Counted from the first letter of the stretch, positions 49,920 to 59,385 are shown. The stretch is DNA of 64,000 bases from Lachnospiraceae bacterium 10-1 (GCA_000403495.2 KE159810.1:833272-897271); one strand, 5' to 3'. Program-made: numbers and translations. The notes: generated from the sequence alone by a model not told the origin.

Positions 49920-50849
49920 TTATATTTCCTCTTTCACAAGATAGATTGGCCTTCTTTTAACCTCCATATACGTCTTTGCCAGATATTGTCCCACAATCCC
50001 CAGGCAAAAAAGCTGTACGCCGCTGATCAGGGAAATAATGCAGACCAGTGAGGGCCAGCCGGAAGTAGGATCTCCAAAGACCGCTTTTCTGATAATTGTA
50101 AAAATGATAAGGGCAAATGCCGCAATGCAAAAAAGCACGCCCATAAAAGCTGCAAATCCAAGAGGTGCTGTAGAAAATGCGGTAATCCCGTCAAGAGAAT
50201 AGAGAAACAGTTTCCAGAAAGACCATTTGGTTTCTCCCTTTTTCCGCTCTATATTTTCAAATTCAAGCCACTTGGTTTCAAATCCAACCCAGCCAAAAAT
50301 TCCTTTGCTGAAGCGATTATATTCATGTATGGAAAGAATAGAATCCACTACCTGCCTGGTCATCAGACGATAATCTCTTGCCCCGTCCATAATCTCAGTT
50401 TTAGAGATCTTCCTCATAAGCCTGTAGAACATTCTTGCAAAGAAAGACCGGATGGGCGGTTCTCCCTTACGGGTAACCCGTCTGGTTGCCACAGAATCAT
50501 ACCCTTCCTTCAAAAACCCGAACATTTCCGGTAAAAGTGCCGGCGGATCCTGTAAGTCTGCATCCAAAAATACCACATAATCGCCATTTGCTTTTTCGAG
50601 CCCCGCATAAATGGCTGCTTCCTTGCCAAAATTCCGTGAAAAAGAAAGCAGATGTACACGTCCATCCTTTTGAATCAGCTTCTTTATTTCAGAAACAGTA
50701 CCGTCTTTAGAACCGTCGTCAATATACCAAATTTCCAGTTCCACCTCTTTTTCTTTAAAAAAGACTTCATTTTTTATAAATTCATGATAAAAGTCTGCAA
50801 TATTTTCTTCCTCATTATAACAAGGAACAATTGCACTGAGTAATTTCAT
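49920..50849 (-). CDS. polyprenyl-phosphate glycosyltransferase (DPM1/GtrB-like)
   Basis: A protein of about 309 residues. The N-terminal GT2 domain has LSAIVPCYNEEENIADFYHE, WYIDDGSKDGT and DYVVFLDADLQDPPALLPEM; two membrane segments follow near residues 220-245 and 260-285. Such proteins make polyprenyl-phosphate sugars used by GT-C enzymes; the GT-C gene at the other end of the cluster fits. The ATG at 50849 is preferred to one at 50894 because the domain begins directly there. Confidence 0.86.
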   Translation of the reverse strand: MKLLSAIVPCYNEEENIADFYHEFIKNEVFFKEKEVELEIWYIDDGSKDGTVSEIKKLIQKDGRVHLLSFSRNFGKEAAIYAGLEKANGDYVVFLDADLQDPPALLPEMFGFLKEGYDSVATRRVTRKGEPPIRSFFARMFYRLMRKISKTEIMDGARDYRLMTRQVVDSILSIHEYNRFSKGIFGWVGFETKWLEFENIERKKGETKWSFWKLFLYSLDGITAFSTAPLGFAAFMGVLFCIAAFALIIFTIIRKAVFGDPTSGWPSLVCIISLISGVQLFCLGIVGQYLAKTYMEVKRRPIYLVKEEI

Positions 50850-50956
50850 GCTTATACCATGTCCTTCCCTAAACCTGCTGACTTTGGGGCGCATTTCTTC
50901 ATATTTTCCAAACTTCCCCTATATTACCTTATTATTCTATCACACAAAAAAAAATA

Positions 50957-51853
50957 TCACAATTGAGAATCCATGTAAATAAGTACTTTAATACAAAATT
51001 CACTTTTTTGAGTATAAACCGTCATCTGTCCGTCATACTTTTTTACTATGCCTTTCACCGACTTAAGCCCAATTCCATGATGCTTTTTTTCTCTCTTATT
51101 TGTTAAAAAATCTCCCTCTTCGTTTCTGGCTCTTTCCCCTTTAAAACCATTGTTAATTTCCATAAAAAAAGCTGTTTTATCTGTTCTTATCACCAAACTT
51201 ATTTTCCTTTTTCCAGAATCCATTCCCTCTGCCGCTTCCATTGCATTATCCATTAAATTTCCTATTAAAATATTTAAGTCAATATGGTCAATAGAAACCT
51301 GTCCGGTGATCTGTATTGTTTTCTCCACTTCAATATGCATCTTTTTCGCAGTGTTTAATTTAAAATTAACAATGGAATCAATTCCAATATTTCCCGTATA
51401 AATAAATTTTTCCCTGTTTTTTACTGCTCCAACCTGTTTTTGATAATGGGCCATCAAAAGATCATACCGCCCTTTCTCCAGATAGTCCATCTCCAATACA
51501 CAACTATTTTTCAAATCATGACGTAATTTACTTAAATTACTCCACTGGCTTTCATACGCTTCATAGCTGATACGGACATATTCATTCTGCTGCTTCAAAA
51601 TTTTATTTTCCCTGTCTGCCAGATCATAAATTTTTATCCGGTAGCGTAAGTAGTACGCCGATAAATTGATTGTTATTAAAACCGGAGCAACAATAATCTG
51701 CACTTCTTTGATCAGCCTGCCATTGCTGCCCCATACCATACAGCAAAAAATACAAATAAAAACACTTCCAAGGGTTACAAATATAGCGGCTGCCCATTCT
51801 GTTATTTTCGCTCTGCTTTTTTCATTACCTTTCAATAAATGCATTTTGTTCAA
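50957..51853 (-). CDS. GHKL (AgrC-type) sensor histidine kinase
   Basis: A 298-residue protein with only two N-terminal membrane segments (about 16-40 and 50-72), then a phosphoacceptor region LSKLRHDLKNSCVLEMDYLE (His in HDLKN), an N box (IGNLMDNAMEAAEGMD) and a G box (KHHGIGLKSVKGIV). The short sensor part differs from typical AgrC kinases. It lies upstream of the polysaccharide cluster, and a LytTR regulator is nearby. Its signal is unknown. Confidence 0.85.
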   Translation of the reverse strand: MNKMHLLKGNEKSRAKITEWAAAIFVTLGSVFICIFCCMVWGSNGRLIKEVQIIVAPVLITINLSAYYLRYRIKIYDLADRENKILKQQNEYVRISYEAYESQWSNLSKLRHDLKNSCVLEMDYLEKGRYDLLMAHYQKQVGAVKNREKFIYTGNIGIDSIVNFKLNTAKKMHIEVEKTIQITGQVSIDHIDLNILIGNLMDNAMEAAEGMDSGKRKISLVIRTDKTAFFMEINNGFKGERARNEEGDFLTNKREKKHHGIGLKSVKGIVKKYDGQMTVYTQKSEFCIKVLIYMDSQL

Positions 51854-51875
51854 CCTTATACCTCTGGCAATGCAA

Positions 51876-51903
51876 AACCGGCGGAACTATAATTCCGCCG
51901 GTT
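51876..51903. terminator. hairpin between XRE regulator and kinase genes
   Basis: AACCGGCGGAA (51876-51886) and its complement (51893-51903) form an 11-bp stem with a 6-nt loop, followed by four T residues on the minus strand. It can end transcription of the XRE gene or reduce kinase expression. Confidence 0.6.
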
Positions 51904-51917
51904 AAATCAACTTATAC

Positions 51918-52313
51918 CTACTTGCCTTTTTCTATATTGTTTTTTAATAGTTTATAAACATAATTGTAATTTTTCAAAAATTCAGGGAGCACCTGGATTT
52001 CAATATCCGTAAACTCTTCAATGATCGAAGCAATTTCATCATGATATACATCCCGCTTTCCTACCCGGAGACTACCGCATAAAAGCTGATCTACGGAGCA
52101 GTTAAGGGCATTGGCGATGTTTACCAGTTTCTCTAGCCCAACCCTGCTTTTGGCATTTTCCACATTACTGATATGTTGAACGGAAAGACCAGCTCTGGAA
52201 GCAAGCTCTGCCTGAGGTATATTTAATTCTTCTCTTCTTTTTCTGATTCTAATCCCCAGGTCACGATAATCCAGCTTCACCTGCATACCCCCATATTCTA
52301 TAGTTAACGTCAT
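51918..52313 (-). CDS. XRE-family transcriptional regulator
   Basis: A 131-residue protein with a helix-turn-helix (IPQAELASRAGLSVQHISNV near residue 33-52, then ENAKSRVGLEKLVNIANALN). The remaining 55 residues form an unknown C-terminal helical part. It lies between the LytTR regulator and the kinase. It may respond to the same system or set its expression. Confidence 0.8.
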   Translation of the reverse strand: MTLTIEYGGMQVKLDYRDLGIRIRKRREELNIPQAELASRAGLSVQHISNVENAKSRVGLEKLVNIANALNCSVDQLLCGSLRVGKRDVYHDEIASIIEEFTDIEIQVLPEFLKNYNYVYKLLKNNIEKGK

Positions 52314-52616
52314 TAGAAATGTCGTTTACTATATGTGTAACTAAGACAATATTTTATAAGAAGAAATCCGTTTCGAGAATCAACTATATAAATATTTTAT
52401 TCTTATAGTTATAATTTACAAAAATATTTAAATTATTTTTCCATAAAACATGCACTTGTGTACACAAGACAACAGACAGGAAATAAATTCCTGCCTGCTA
52501 AAAGAATTGTCTTAAAGAAGTGATTTAAGATATGTCATCTCCAACTCCTTTTTCATTATAAATAAAATTATATCTTCTGACGGATTATGTAAAAAACAGC
52601 ACTGCTATTGTAATAT
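52314..52616. other. non-coding gap with nested hairpins and an 8-codon ORF
   Basis: A/T-rich. The outer arms AAGACAA and TTGTCTT (about 52464-52470 and 52508-52514) enclose an inner stem of AGACAGGAAAT-type and ATTCCTGCCT, a likely terminator after the LytTR gene on the minus strand. An 8-codon ORF (52538-52512) with a strong AAGGAG site reads MTYLKSLL. No larger peptide or AgrD-like gene is seen. Confidence 0.45.
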
Positions 52617-53339
52617 TTAGCACTTTTCTGCCAGTAATTTCATATGATGTCTGCCAATTAAGCACCTTTTTTCCCGGCTGACAGTCAGAATATCTCCATT
52701 TCTCATTACAATGTTTTTATAATGGTACTGCTCAATCTGTCTTTCGTTTACCAGATATGATTTATGAATCCTCATGAATTGATGATTATACCCCGCCAGC
52801 TTTTCCTCCAGTTCATCCAGCTTTTCATAGAAAACATGCTCTCTTCCATCTTCCATTAAAATCCTGACCATGCGCCTTTCACTTGCAAAGTATAGCACCT
52901 GTTTTAAGTTAATGTGAAAGGTAACCCATTTATATTGAAAATAAAAACTTTCATTGTATAAGCTCTGCTCCCGGGCAGCCTTGTCCAGTACTTCATAAAT
53001 TTTCTGTTTTGCAATAGGTTTTTCCACAAATTGAAAAGGATATACCTGAAACATCTTTTTAAAATAATGTTCATGTCCGGATACAAACACAATACTCACA
53101 AACCGGTCTGCCTTCCTTAGCTTTAAAGCTGTTTCCATGCCATTTATTCCATCCAGCTCAATGTCCATAAATACCACTGCAAAATCACCTTTTGCCTCTA
53201 AATTCAGAAGCACTTCTTCTCCGCTTCTAAATTTTTCCAATTTTACATTGATCTTTCTCATTTTAGCCCAGTCCATAACAAAATTCCCCAGCGTTTCCAC
53301 GTAGCACGAAACATCATCACATACACCAATCCTTATCAT
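52617..53339 (-). CDS. LytTR-family response regulator (AgrA-like)
   Basis: A 240-residue protein. The receiver domain (1-120) shows the acidic pair in IRIGVCDDVSCYVETLG, the phospho-Asp in FAVVFMDIELDGINGMETAL and the conserved Lys in FQFVEKPIAKQ. The LytTR DNA-binding domain (about 135-240) includes FMRIHKSYLVNERQIEQYHY. It most likely pairs with the GHKL kinase two genes downstream, with the XRE gene between them. Confidence 0.88.
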   Translation of the reverse strand: MIRIGVCDDVSCYVETLGNFVMDWAKMRKINVKLEKFRSGEEVLLNLEAKGDFAVVFMDIELDGINGMETALKLRKADRFVSIVFVSGHEHYFKKMFQVYPFQFVEKPIAKQKIYEVLDKAAREQSLYNESFYFQYKWVTFHINLKQVLYFASERRMVRILMEDGREHVFYEKLDELEEKLAGYNHQFMRIHKSYLVNERQIEQYHYKNIVMRNGDILTVSREKRCLIGRHHMKLLAEKC

Positions 53340-53365
53340 CCTCTGTCCCTCTCATGCTAAAGAAA

Positions 53366-53396
53366 AGACCACCCTTGAATAGGTGGTCTCATCTTT
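53366..53396 (-). terminator. terminator downstream of the chemoreceptor pseudogene
   Basis: AGACCACC (53366-53373) and GGTGGTCT (53382-53389) form a stem followed by TTTTCTTT on the minus strand. Confidence 0.65.
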
Positions 53397-53432
53397 TGTA
53401 TCTTTAAGTAACTATCTGTTCTCTCAATTATG

Positions 53433-55170
53433 CTAATTTAAATAAAACTTTCCTGCCAGCTTTTTCAATTGTTGTGATTGAGAAGCCAATTCTTGAGATA
53501 TTCCAGCACTTTCTTTTGAAGTAGCGGAAGTCACCTGAATTGCTTCAGAAATTTGATCAATTCCCAAAGTCACCTGCTCGATATCATCTGTCTGCCCCTC
53601 TACAGCCTGCACTACAACACTCATTTTAGCAGTAACATTTCCCGCAATCTCACTGGTCTTATTTAATGATTCCGTAACATTAGCCACCGCTTGATTTCCA
53701 TCAGCAACAACTGAAATTGATTCCTCTATCAACTCCTTGACAGCTTTAGCCGCTTCATCAGACCTAATTGCTAAGCTGCGTACTTCATCTGCTACTACCG
53801 CAAAGCCTTTTCCTGCAGCACCTGCACGTGCTGCTTCAACCGAAGCATTTAATGCTAAAATATTAGTCTGAAGAGCAATTTCTTCAATAGCAGCAATGAT
53901 TTTGCTGATTTTCTCAGAGGAGCTGGAAATTCTCGTCATAGCTAAATTTAACCCTTTAACATGTTCAACACTAATTTCCAACTGGGCACCTGCCTGATTG
54001 ACAAATTGACCAGCTTCTGCAGCCGCCGAAGCAGTCTGCCTGGAACTTTCGGAAATTCCGGTAACAGTACATGACAATTCTTGTACTGTTTGTGCCTGCA
54101 AATCTGCGGATTCGCTCAAAGAATGCGCCCCATCCGATGTTTGACTTGCACTAGCCGCTACTATTCCTACTGATTGGCTGATCTGAAAAAGAATATCTTT
54201 TAAAGAGCTGTGAATGTCCCTCACAGACTGCTCAATCATGCAAAAATCTCCCTGATAAGTCTTGGTAATTTCCTCCCTAAAATCTCCTTCCGCCATCCTT
54301 CCTAAATGATGTGAAGCGTCCATCACTACATCTCCCAAACGTGAGACAGTAGTCCCCAGTGCTTTAGTCAGTTCACTTGGCTCACCTCCGGAAGCTATTG
54401 CCGGCATCGGAGTATGCAGATCTCCATCAGCCAATTGCTCCAGCCGGGTAATACATGCCCGGATTGGCCTGGAAATAGACCGCGCCATCAGCATCGCTAC
54501 CGGAAAGGAAGCTATTACTACCAAAATCACCACTGCAATCGTATATAAGATACTGCTGTCTAAAGTAGATTTAAACTCCCGCTGACTTGTTTCAATGGCA
54601 ATACTCCAGTTTTGATTTCCACTAATAGGTGCAAATCCAATAAATTTATTATCTCCATAAAAATTATAACTGCCAAAACCTGTTTCTCCCTGAATCATAC
54701 GCTGATTTACCTTCAACAATAATAGGTACTTCCAATAAAAAAATCATCTGCTCCCCATCATTCATAATGTCTGATATGTAGGGCTTCATGCTTTCTTTAC
54801 ATTTCTGAAAATATTCTTCTTCTGCATAGTTATAACCGGTAGATGAGAAACCATCAGCATCCATTTTACCAGTGTAAAGAAACCCATTCCGCATTGCAAT
54901 ATCATCTCTGACAGGCACCAGTTCAGGTGCGTCAGGATCTAATTCCTGAAAAATATCGGAAGCTGCTGCTTCCTGCAGAGCCGTCCAGTAATTATCCATC
55001 CGCCACTGAACAGCGTTAGCCGCCATTTGAGCAGCCGGACCTACAGTCTTTGCCATAAGGGTATCAATACCACTGGCATTTAATAAGGCAGTAATCACGC
55101 CAATCAATATCGAACCGACCAGCACCACCAACAGCATACTAACCAGAATTTTTGCTTTGATTGACTTCAT
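53433..55170 (-). pseudogene. methyl-accepting chemotaxis protein, interrupted by internal deletion and frameshift
   Basis: The N-terminal 168-residue piece starts at 55170 with a strong AGGAGG site: membrane segment, then the first half of a dCache sensor ending near EVPIIVEGK. The reading then shifts frame, and the remainder (VNQRMIQGETGFGSYNFYGD) goes on to a second membrane segment, HAMP and the signalling domain (EIALQTNILALNASVEAARA). The joint lies near 54703-54715. Intact relatives have about 75-80 further sensor residues between these parts, so an out-of-frame deletion is likely. Without a fix the receptor cannot be made from this start. Confidence 0.8.
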
Positions 55171-55493
55171 GAATCAATTTCCTCCTAGTTCATTTCTATT
55201 TCTTCATTTTATTTGAATACTGATTTCGGTTCTGCTCTCTTTTGCACATTCGCAAAGTGCTGTAAACTCCCTCCTTTCATAGCAAATATAACCGAAACTA
55301 AAACAGGGAAAACACAAATGCTTTCCCAAAATGTATTATTATACATAAACATAAAACATATTTTTTTGTGTTCATATTACCACAGGATACTTATGACTGC
55401 AATACAATAAAATATTCTTGTATTCTGTTTTCCTTTTATGGGTTAAAATACAATTATAGGTTTTATATGATTTAGTTTAAGGAGAAAATAAAC
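55171..55493. other. divergent promoter region, no gene seen
   Basis: An A/T-rich 320-base stretch between the chemoreceptor pseudogene and the aldehyde dehydrogenase. It should hold promoters for both. AAGGAG before the aldehyde dehydrogenase ATG and AGGAGG before the receptor ATG are clear; -35/-10 pairs are not convincing. Confidence 0.4.
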
Positions 55494-56873
55494 ATGAATG
55501 AAAAGCAATTACAGGAGCTTATTGCCAGACAGCGCAGATTTTACGCATCAGGCGTTACAAAATCTTATAAATACCGCCAAAAGACGCTTGCATCTCTAAA
55601 ATCTGCTATTCTGCGCCATGAAAAGGAATTATTGGAAGCACTGAAAAAAGATTTGGGAAAAAGCAAATCAGAAAGTTATATGTGTGAAATCGGCCTGACG
55701 CTCTCCGAGCTTAGCTGGATGCAGCGTCACCTAAAAGGTCTGATGCGGGAAAAATCCGTTCCCACACCCCTTTCCCAGTTTGCCGCCCGGAGCTTTCGTT
55801 CTCCTTCTCCTTATGGAACCATACTGATTATGAGCCCTTGGAATTATCCCGTGCTTTTAACTTTAGAGCCATTAATTGATGCATTATCCGCCGGTAACAC
55901 TGTCATTGTAAAACCCAGCGCTTACGCTCCTTACGTTTCTTTGGTGTTACAGGAGTTATTAAAAGAATGCTTTCCTACTGAATATGTAGCTGTGGTGACC
56001 GGTGGGCGGAGCGAAAATCAGGCTCTTTTAAATCAGCACTTTGACAAAATATTTTTTACCGGAGGAGAACATGTAGGACGGGAGGTTCTCCGCCATGCGG
56101 CAGAACACTTAACCCCTGTTACTTTGGAATTAGGCGGAAAGAGCCCCTGTATTGTAGAAAAGTCTGCCAACATAACACTTGCTGCCAGAAGAATTGTATT
56201 TGGAAAGTTTTTAAACTGCGGGCAGACTTGTGTTGCCCCTGACTATGTTTTATGTGATGAATCAATTCAAAAAGAGCTTCTTACAGCCATCCGGCAGGAA
56301 ATAAAAAGGCAGTTTGGCAAAGAGCCTCTTTTGAATCCCAACTATGGAAAGATAATTAACGAAAAGCATTTTCACAGAATCCTTGGACTGATAAATCCTG
56401 AAAAATTAGTCTGTGGAGGAAATTATGACACAGATGCACTCCGTATTGCACCCACTGTTATGAAAAATGTAACCTTTAAAGACGCTGTTATGAGGCAGGA
56501 AATCTTCGGTCCTCTCCTTCCTGTTCTTACTTATAAATCAATAAAAGAGGCAGTATATCTAATTGAAAGCCATCCTCACCCGCTGGCTCTCTATGTATTC
56601 ACAGAAAACCGTGTCCTGTGGAAAAAGCTTTTGTCCTCCTGCCATTTCGGCGGCGGATGTATCAATGATACCATTATTCACCTTGCCACCAGCTCCATGC
56701 CCTTTGGCGGTGTAGGCGGAAGCGGTATGGGAAGCTATCATGGCAAAGCCGGCTTTGAAGAGTTCAGCCACACCAGAAGTATTATAGATAAAAAAACCTG
56801 GCTAGACCTTCCCATTCGTTATCAGCCCTACAGCAGTTTAAAGCTGTATATGGTCAAAAAATTTCTCAAATAA
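55494..56873 (+). CDS. class 3-type aldehyde dehydrogenase
   Basis: A 459-residue enzyme of usual class 3 length, with the general-base Glu in VTLELGGKSPCIVEK near residue 215, catalytic Cys in FLNCGQTCVAPDYVL near residue 245, the IMSPWNYPVLLTLEPLIDAL segment and a C-terminal FGGVGGSGMGSYHGKAGFEE. It oxidises aldehydes with NAD(P), probably medium or long chain ones. AAGGAGAAAATAAAC lies before the ATG. It stands alone with its own terminator. Confidence 0.93.
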   Translation: MNEKQLQELIARQRRFYASGVTKSYKYRQKTLASLKSAILRHEKELLEALKKDLGKSKSESYMCEIGLTLSELSWMQRHLKGLMREKSVPTPLSQFAARSFRSPSPYGTILIMSPWNYPVLLTLEPLIDALSAGNTVIVKPSAYAPYVSLVLQELLKECFPTEYVAVVTGGRSENQALLNQHFDKIFFTGGEHVGREVLRHAAEHLTPVTLELGGKSPCIVEKSANITLAARRIVFGKFLNCGQTCVAPDYVLCDESIQKELLTAIRQEIKRQFGKEPLLNPNYGKIINEKHFHRILGLINPEKLVCGGNYDTDALRIAPTVMKNVTFKDAVMRQEIFGPLLPVLTYKSIKEAVYLIESHPHPLALYVFTENRVLWKKLLSSCHFGGGCINDTIIHLATSSMPFGGVGGSGMGSYHGKAGFEEFSHTRSIIDKKTWLDLPIRYQPYSSLKLYMVKKFLK

Positions 56874-56899
56874 AAATACATGAGCTTTGGAGTTCACGA

Positions 56900-56934
56900 A
56901 AAAACTGCAGGGACTGATCTTCCCTGCAGTTTTT
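56900..56934. terminator. bidirectional intrinsic terminator
   Basis: A perfect 14-bp stem (AAAAACTGCAGGGA / TCCCTGCAGTTTTT) with a 7-nt loop and T/A runs on both sides serves the convergent aldehyde dehydrogenase and membrane-protein genes. Confidence 0.88.
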
Positions 56935-56962
56935 ATGTACTTGCTTCATATAATCTATTAGT

Positions 56963-57565
56963 CTATACCAGCATTCCTACCGTTAAAACAATATTTAAAA
57001 TCCAAAGAATCACTGCCACAATTGCACCGATAATACAGAGAATTTTTCCGGCCTTCGCCATGCCCGCCTTGCTGGAGCCAATTCCCATTCTTGCCCTTGA
57101 AATACCAACTGCTGCAAGAAGAATACTAATAATAGGACTCCATACAAACAATACACTTAAAATACCAAGTACAAGTCCTGCTGTAGCCGCACCGGTATTA
57201 TCCACTGTCTTAACAGGAACTGCCTGTGTTACATCCTGTCCTTCCGGAATATCCTGCTGCAGCGCGGTAAACAACTGCTCCAGGCTTGTTTTATAAGGTT
57301 TCTTCTGCGCAACTGCCACAAACCCGTCCAAATCCCATTCTTTTCCGGCAGTTCCTTTAAGCCATGCCTCTAAATGTAAAGTTCCATTTACATAAGACCA
57401 GTTTAAATACTTATAACCTTCCAGCATGGCATCACCCGCCCTGTAAGCAGGCTCCCCTTTCCAGTCAGACATGGAAAACTGATTTTTCTGAAGATAATCG
57501 TTCATCACAAAAGTTACAAATTCCTCCGGTTTGTTTAAAACCAAATCTTTTACAAATCTTGCCAT
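56963..57565 (-). CDS. DUF4190-like membrane protein with soluble N-terminal domain
   Basis: A 200-residue protein. The first 110 residues form a soluble domain with VRAMLEGYKYLNWSYVNGTL-type beta pattern (MLEGYKYLNWSYVNGTLHLE). The C-terminal part has two membrane segments (about 128-150 and 170-198: GLVLGILSVLFVWSPIISIL, AGKILCIIGAIVAVILWILN), as in DUF4190. The gene has no clear partner. Its role is unknown. Confidence 0.7.
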   Translation of the reverse strand: MARFVKDLVLNKPEEFVTFVMNDYLQKNQFSMSDWKGEPAYRAGDAMLEGYKYLNWSYVNGTLHLEAWLKGTAGKEWDLDGFVAVAQKKPYKTSLEQLFTALQQDIPEGQDVTQAVPVKTVDNTGAATAGLVLGILSVLFVWSPIISILLAAVGISRARMGIGSSKAGMAKAGKILCIIGAIVAVILWILNIVLTVGMLV

Positions 57566-57695
57566 TTCCTTCTCCCCTCATTGTCAAATTTATTTTAATA
57601 ATAAATTATCATATTATCCTTTAAAAAACAAGAATTCCTGATAAAAATACAGGCAAAAAGTGATTAACAACTTTATTTATTGTTTTGCAAGATTC

Positions 57696-57724
57696 TTGTA
57701 TTAAATATCTCTTGGTGATATAAT
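57696..57724 (+). promoter_or_regulatory. promoter of the hemerythrin fusion gene
   Basis: TTGTAT (57696-57701), a 17-nt spacer and TATAAT (57719-57724), with transcription starting about 40 bases before the ATG at 57774. Confidence 0.6.
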
Positions 57725-57773
57725 AATTGCATTGCCAACTATAGGAAATAATCATAGTATAAGGAGAAGTGAC

Positions 57774-59117
57774 ATGAACCAAAATCAATTTGTATGGCAT
57801 GACCGTTACAAAATCGGTGTGGATTTTCTTGACAAGGAACATAAGCAGCTTTTTTCAACTATGAATAAACTACTGCAGCTCAGCGACAATGAAGAAAAAA
57901 GTGAATGGGTATGCCGGGAAGGTGTCAAATACTTAAAAAATCATACCGAAAAACATTTTGAACACGAAGAAGCATATATGCAGTCAATTGAATATGAAGA
58001 GTATGAAGTACATAAACGTCTCCATGACAATTTCAGATTTGAAACACTGCCTGCACTAGAAGCTGAATTAAAAGAAACCCAGTATTCCGTTGAATCCATC
58101 CGGCATTTTCTGGCAGTCTGCATCGGATGGGTGGTTGCACATACCCAGACAGAAGATCTGGCCATTGTAGGAAAAACAAAAAGCAAATGGAAAAATATTT
58201 CACATGAAGCAGAAAATGATGCTTTAGAATCTGCCATCCTTCAACTAATTCAGGAAATGTTTCATTTAAAGGCAAAACTGATCAGTGAACAGTACGCTGG
58301 TGAAGATTTTGGAAAAATGATCTGCTGTCGTTTTTTCTATAAGGGAGATCAAAAGGAAAAATGGGAAGTCACTCTTATATTTGAAGACAGACTGCTGCTT
58401 AAAATTGTAAGCAGGATTTTAAATACAGATTATCCTAAAATTGATGATATGGTAATTAACGTTACCCGCTATCTGTCACGTCAGTTTTTAGAAAAAATCA
58501 GGGAGAATTTTCCTGCAATTGCCCTCTTAAAGATGGAAAAAGAGTGCCTTTTGACACATGAGCAGCTTGTAAATTCTTTTGAAAGAGAACAGCCTTCCTG
58601 CAGCCTGTTGTTTGATGCAGGGGAAGGATATTTTGCTTTTTGTGCTGCCACCGCTGACTCCATTCGGGAAAAGATTTCCATTAACTCTCAAAATGCTTTA
58701 ACTGCAGTCAGTGATTATCTGGTGAAAGAAAAAGAAGAAAATGAAAAACGAAAACAAAAAATTCTGGTTGTAGATGATTCCGAGTTTATGAGAAGCAGAA
58801 TGGTCAAGCTGCTAATATCAGACTATGATCTGATTGAGGCCAGTTCCAGTTTATCCGCCATTCAGAAAATTACCATAAACCGTCCAAATTTGGTTTTATT
58901 AGATTATGAAATGCCTGTATGCGACGGAAGACAGGCATTGGAAATGATTCGTTCAGAAAAAGAAATTGCAGACATTCCGGTTATGTTTTTAACCGGCAGG
59001 GGCGATCGGGAAAGTATCAAAAAAGTTATTTCCCTAAAGCCGGAAGGTTATCTTTTAAAAACGATGTCTGACGAAGAAATCAAGAAAAGCATTGATGATT
59101 TTTTGCAAAGTCAGTAA
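57774..59117 (+). CDS. bacteriohemerythrin - CheX-like - receiver fusion protein
   Basis: A protein of about 447 residues. Residues 1-140 are hemerythrin with iron ligands in VDFLDKEHKQLF, FEHEEAYM, HKRLHDNF and GWVVAHTQTED. The middle (about 180-305) looks like a CheX-type phosphatase fold, with a degenerate motif near DDMVINVTRYLS. The C-terminal receiver (about 330-447) has VVDDSEFM, phospho-Asp in LVLLDYEMPVCDG and Lys in GYLLKTMSD. It should sense oxygen and take part in phospho-relay control of motility. AAGGAG precedes the ATG. Confidence 0.82.
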   Translation: MNQNQFVWHDRYKIGVDFLDKEHKQLFSTMNKLLQLSDNEEKSEWVCREGVKYLKNHTEKHFEHEEAYMQSIEYEEYEVHKRLHDNFRFETLPALEAELKETQYSVESIRHFLAVCIGWVVAHTQTEDLAIVGKTKSKWKNISHEAENDALESAILQLIQEMFHLKAKLISEQYAGEDFGKMICCRFFYKGDQKEKWEVTLIFEDRLLLKIVSRILNTDYPKIDDMVINVTRYLSRQFLEKIRENFPAIALLKMEKECLLTHEQLVNSFEREQPSCSLLFDAGEGYFAFCAATADSIREKISINSQNALTAVSDYLVKEKEENEKRKQKILVVDDSEFMRSRMVKLLISDYDLIEASSSLSAIQKITINRPNLVLLDYEMPVCDGRQALEMIRSEKEIADIPVMFLTGRGDRESIKKVISLKPEGYLLKTMSDEEIKKSIDDFLQSQ

Positions 59118-59142
59118 AATAACATTAATGAATGAATTTCGT

Positions 59143-59178
59143 ATACCTGCTGCATTAAAAATGCCGCAGGTATTTTTT
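59143..59178 (+). terminator. terminator of the hemerythrin gene
   Basis: ATACCTGC (59143-59150) and GCAGGTAT (59166-59173) form a stem followed by TTTTTT. Confidence 0.7.
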
Positions 59179-59305
59179 CCAAAAACCGGCTTGCAAAACA
59201 TGAATGTATTTGATAAAAACCAGTTATTTTCAACGTCTTTATTTTTGCACAAATTCCTCTTATGTTTTTTGTCTATTATTTTTCTTTATTTGTAACCAAG
59301 GATAC

Positions 59306-59333
59306 TTGCATATTTTGCTCCGACCGGTATAAT
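59306..59333 (+). promoter_or_regulatory. promoter of nrdDG
   Basis: TTGCAT (59306-59311), a 16-nt spacer and TATAAT (59328-59333). The leader holds ACAATATATG near 59366, a sequence faintly like half an NrdR box, but not enough to claim one. Confidence 0.5.
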
Positions 59334-59385
59334 ACTAAATATGCCTGTTTTTTATCAGCAATATACAATATATGGGGGTATTAGA

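Noticed and set aside
59360-59385. NrdR box before nrdD
   Set aside because: Only a weak ACAATATATG half-match is visible and no second box at helical spacing, so not called.
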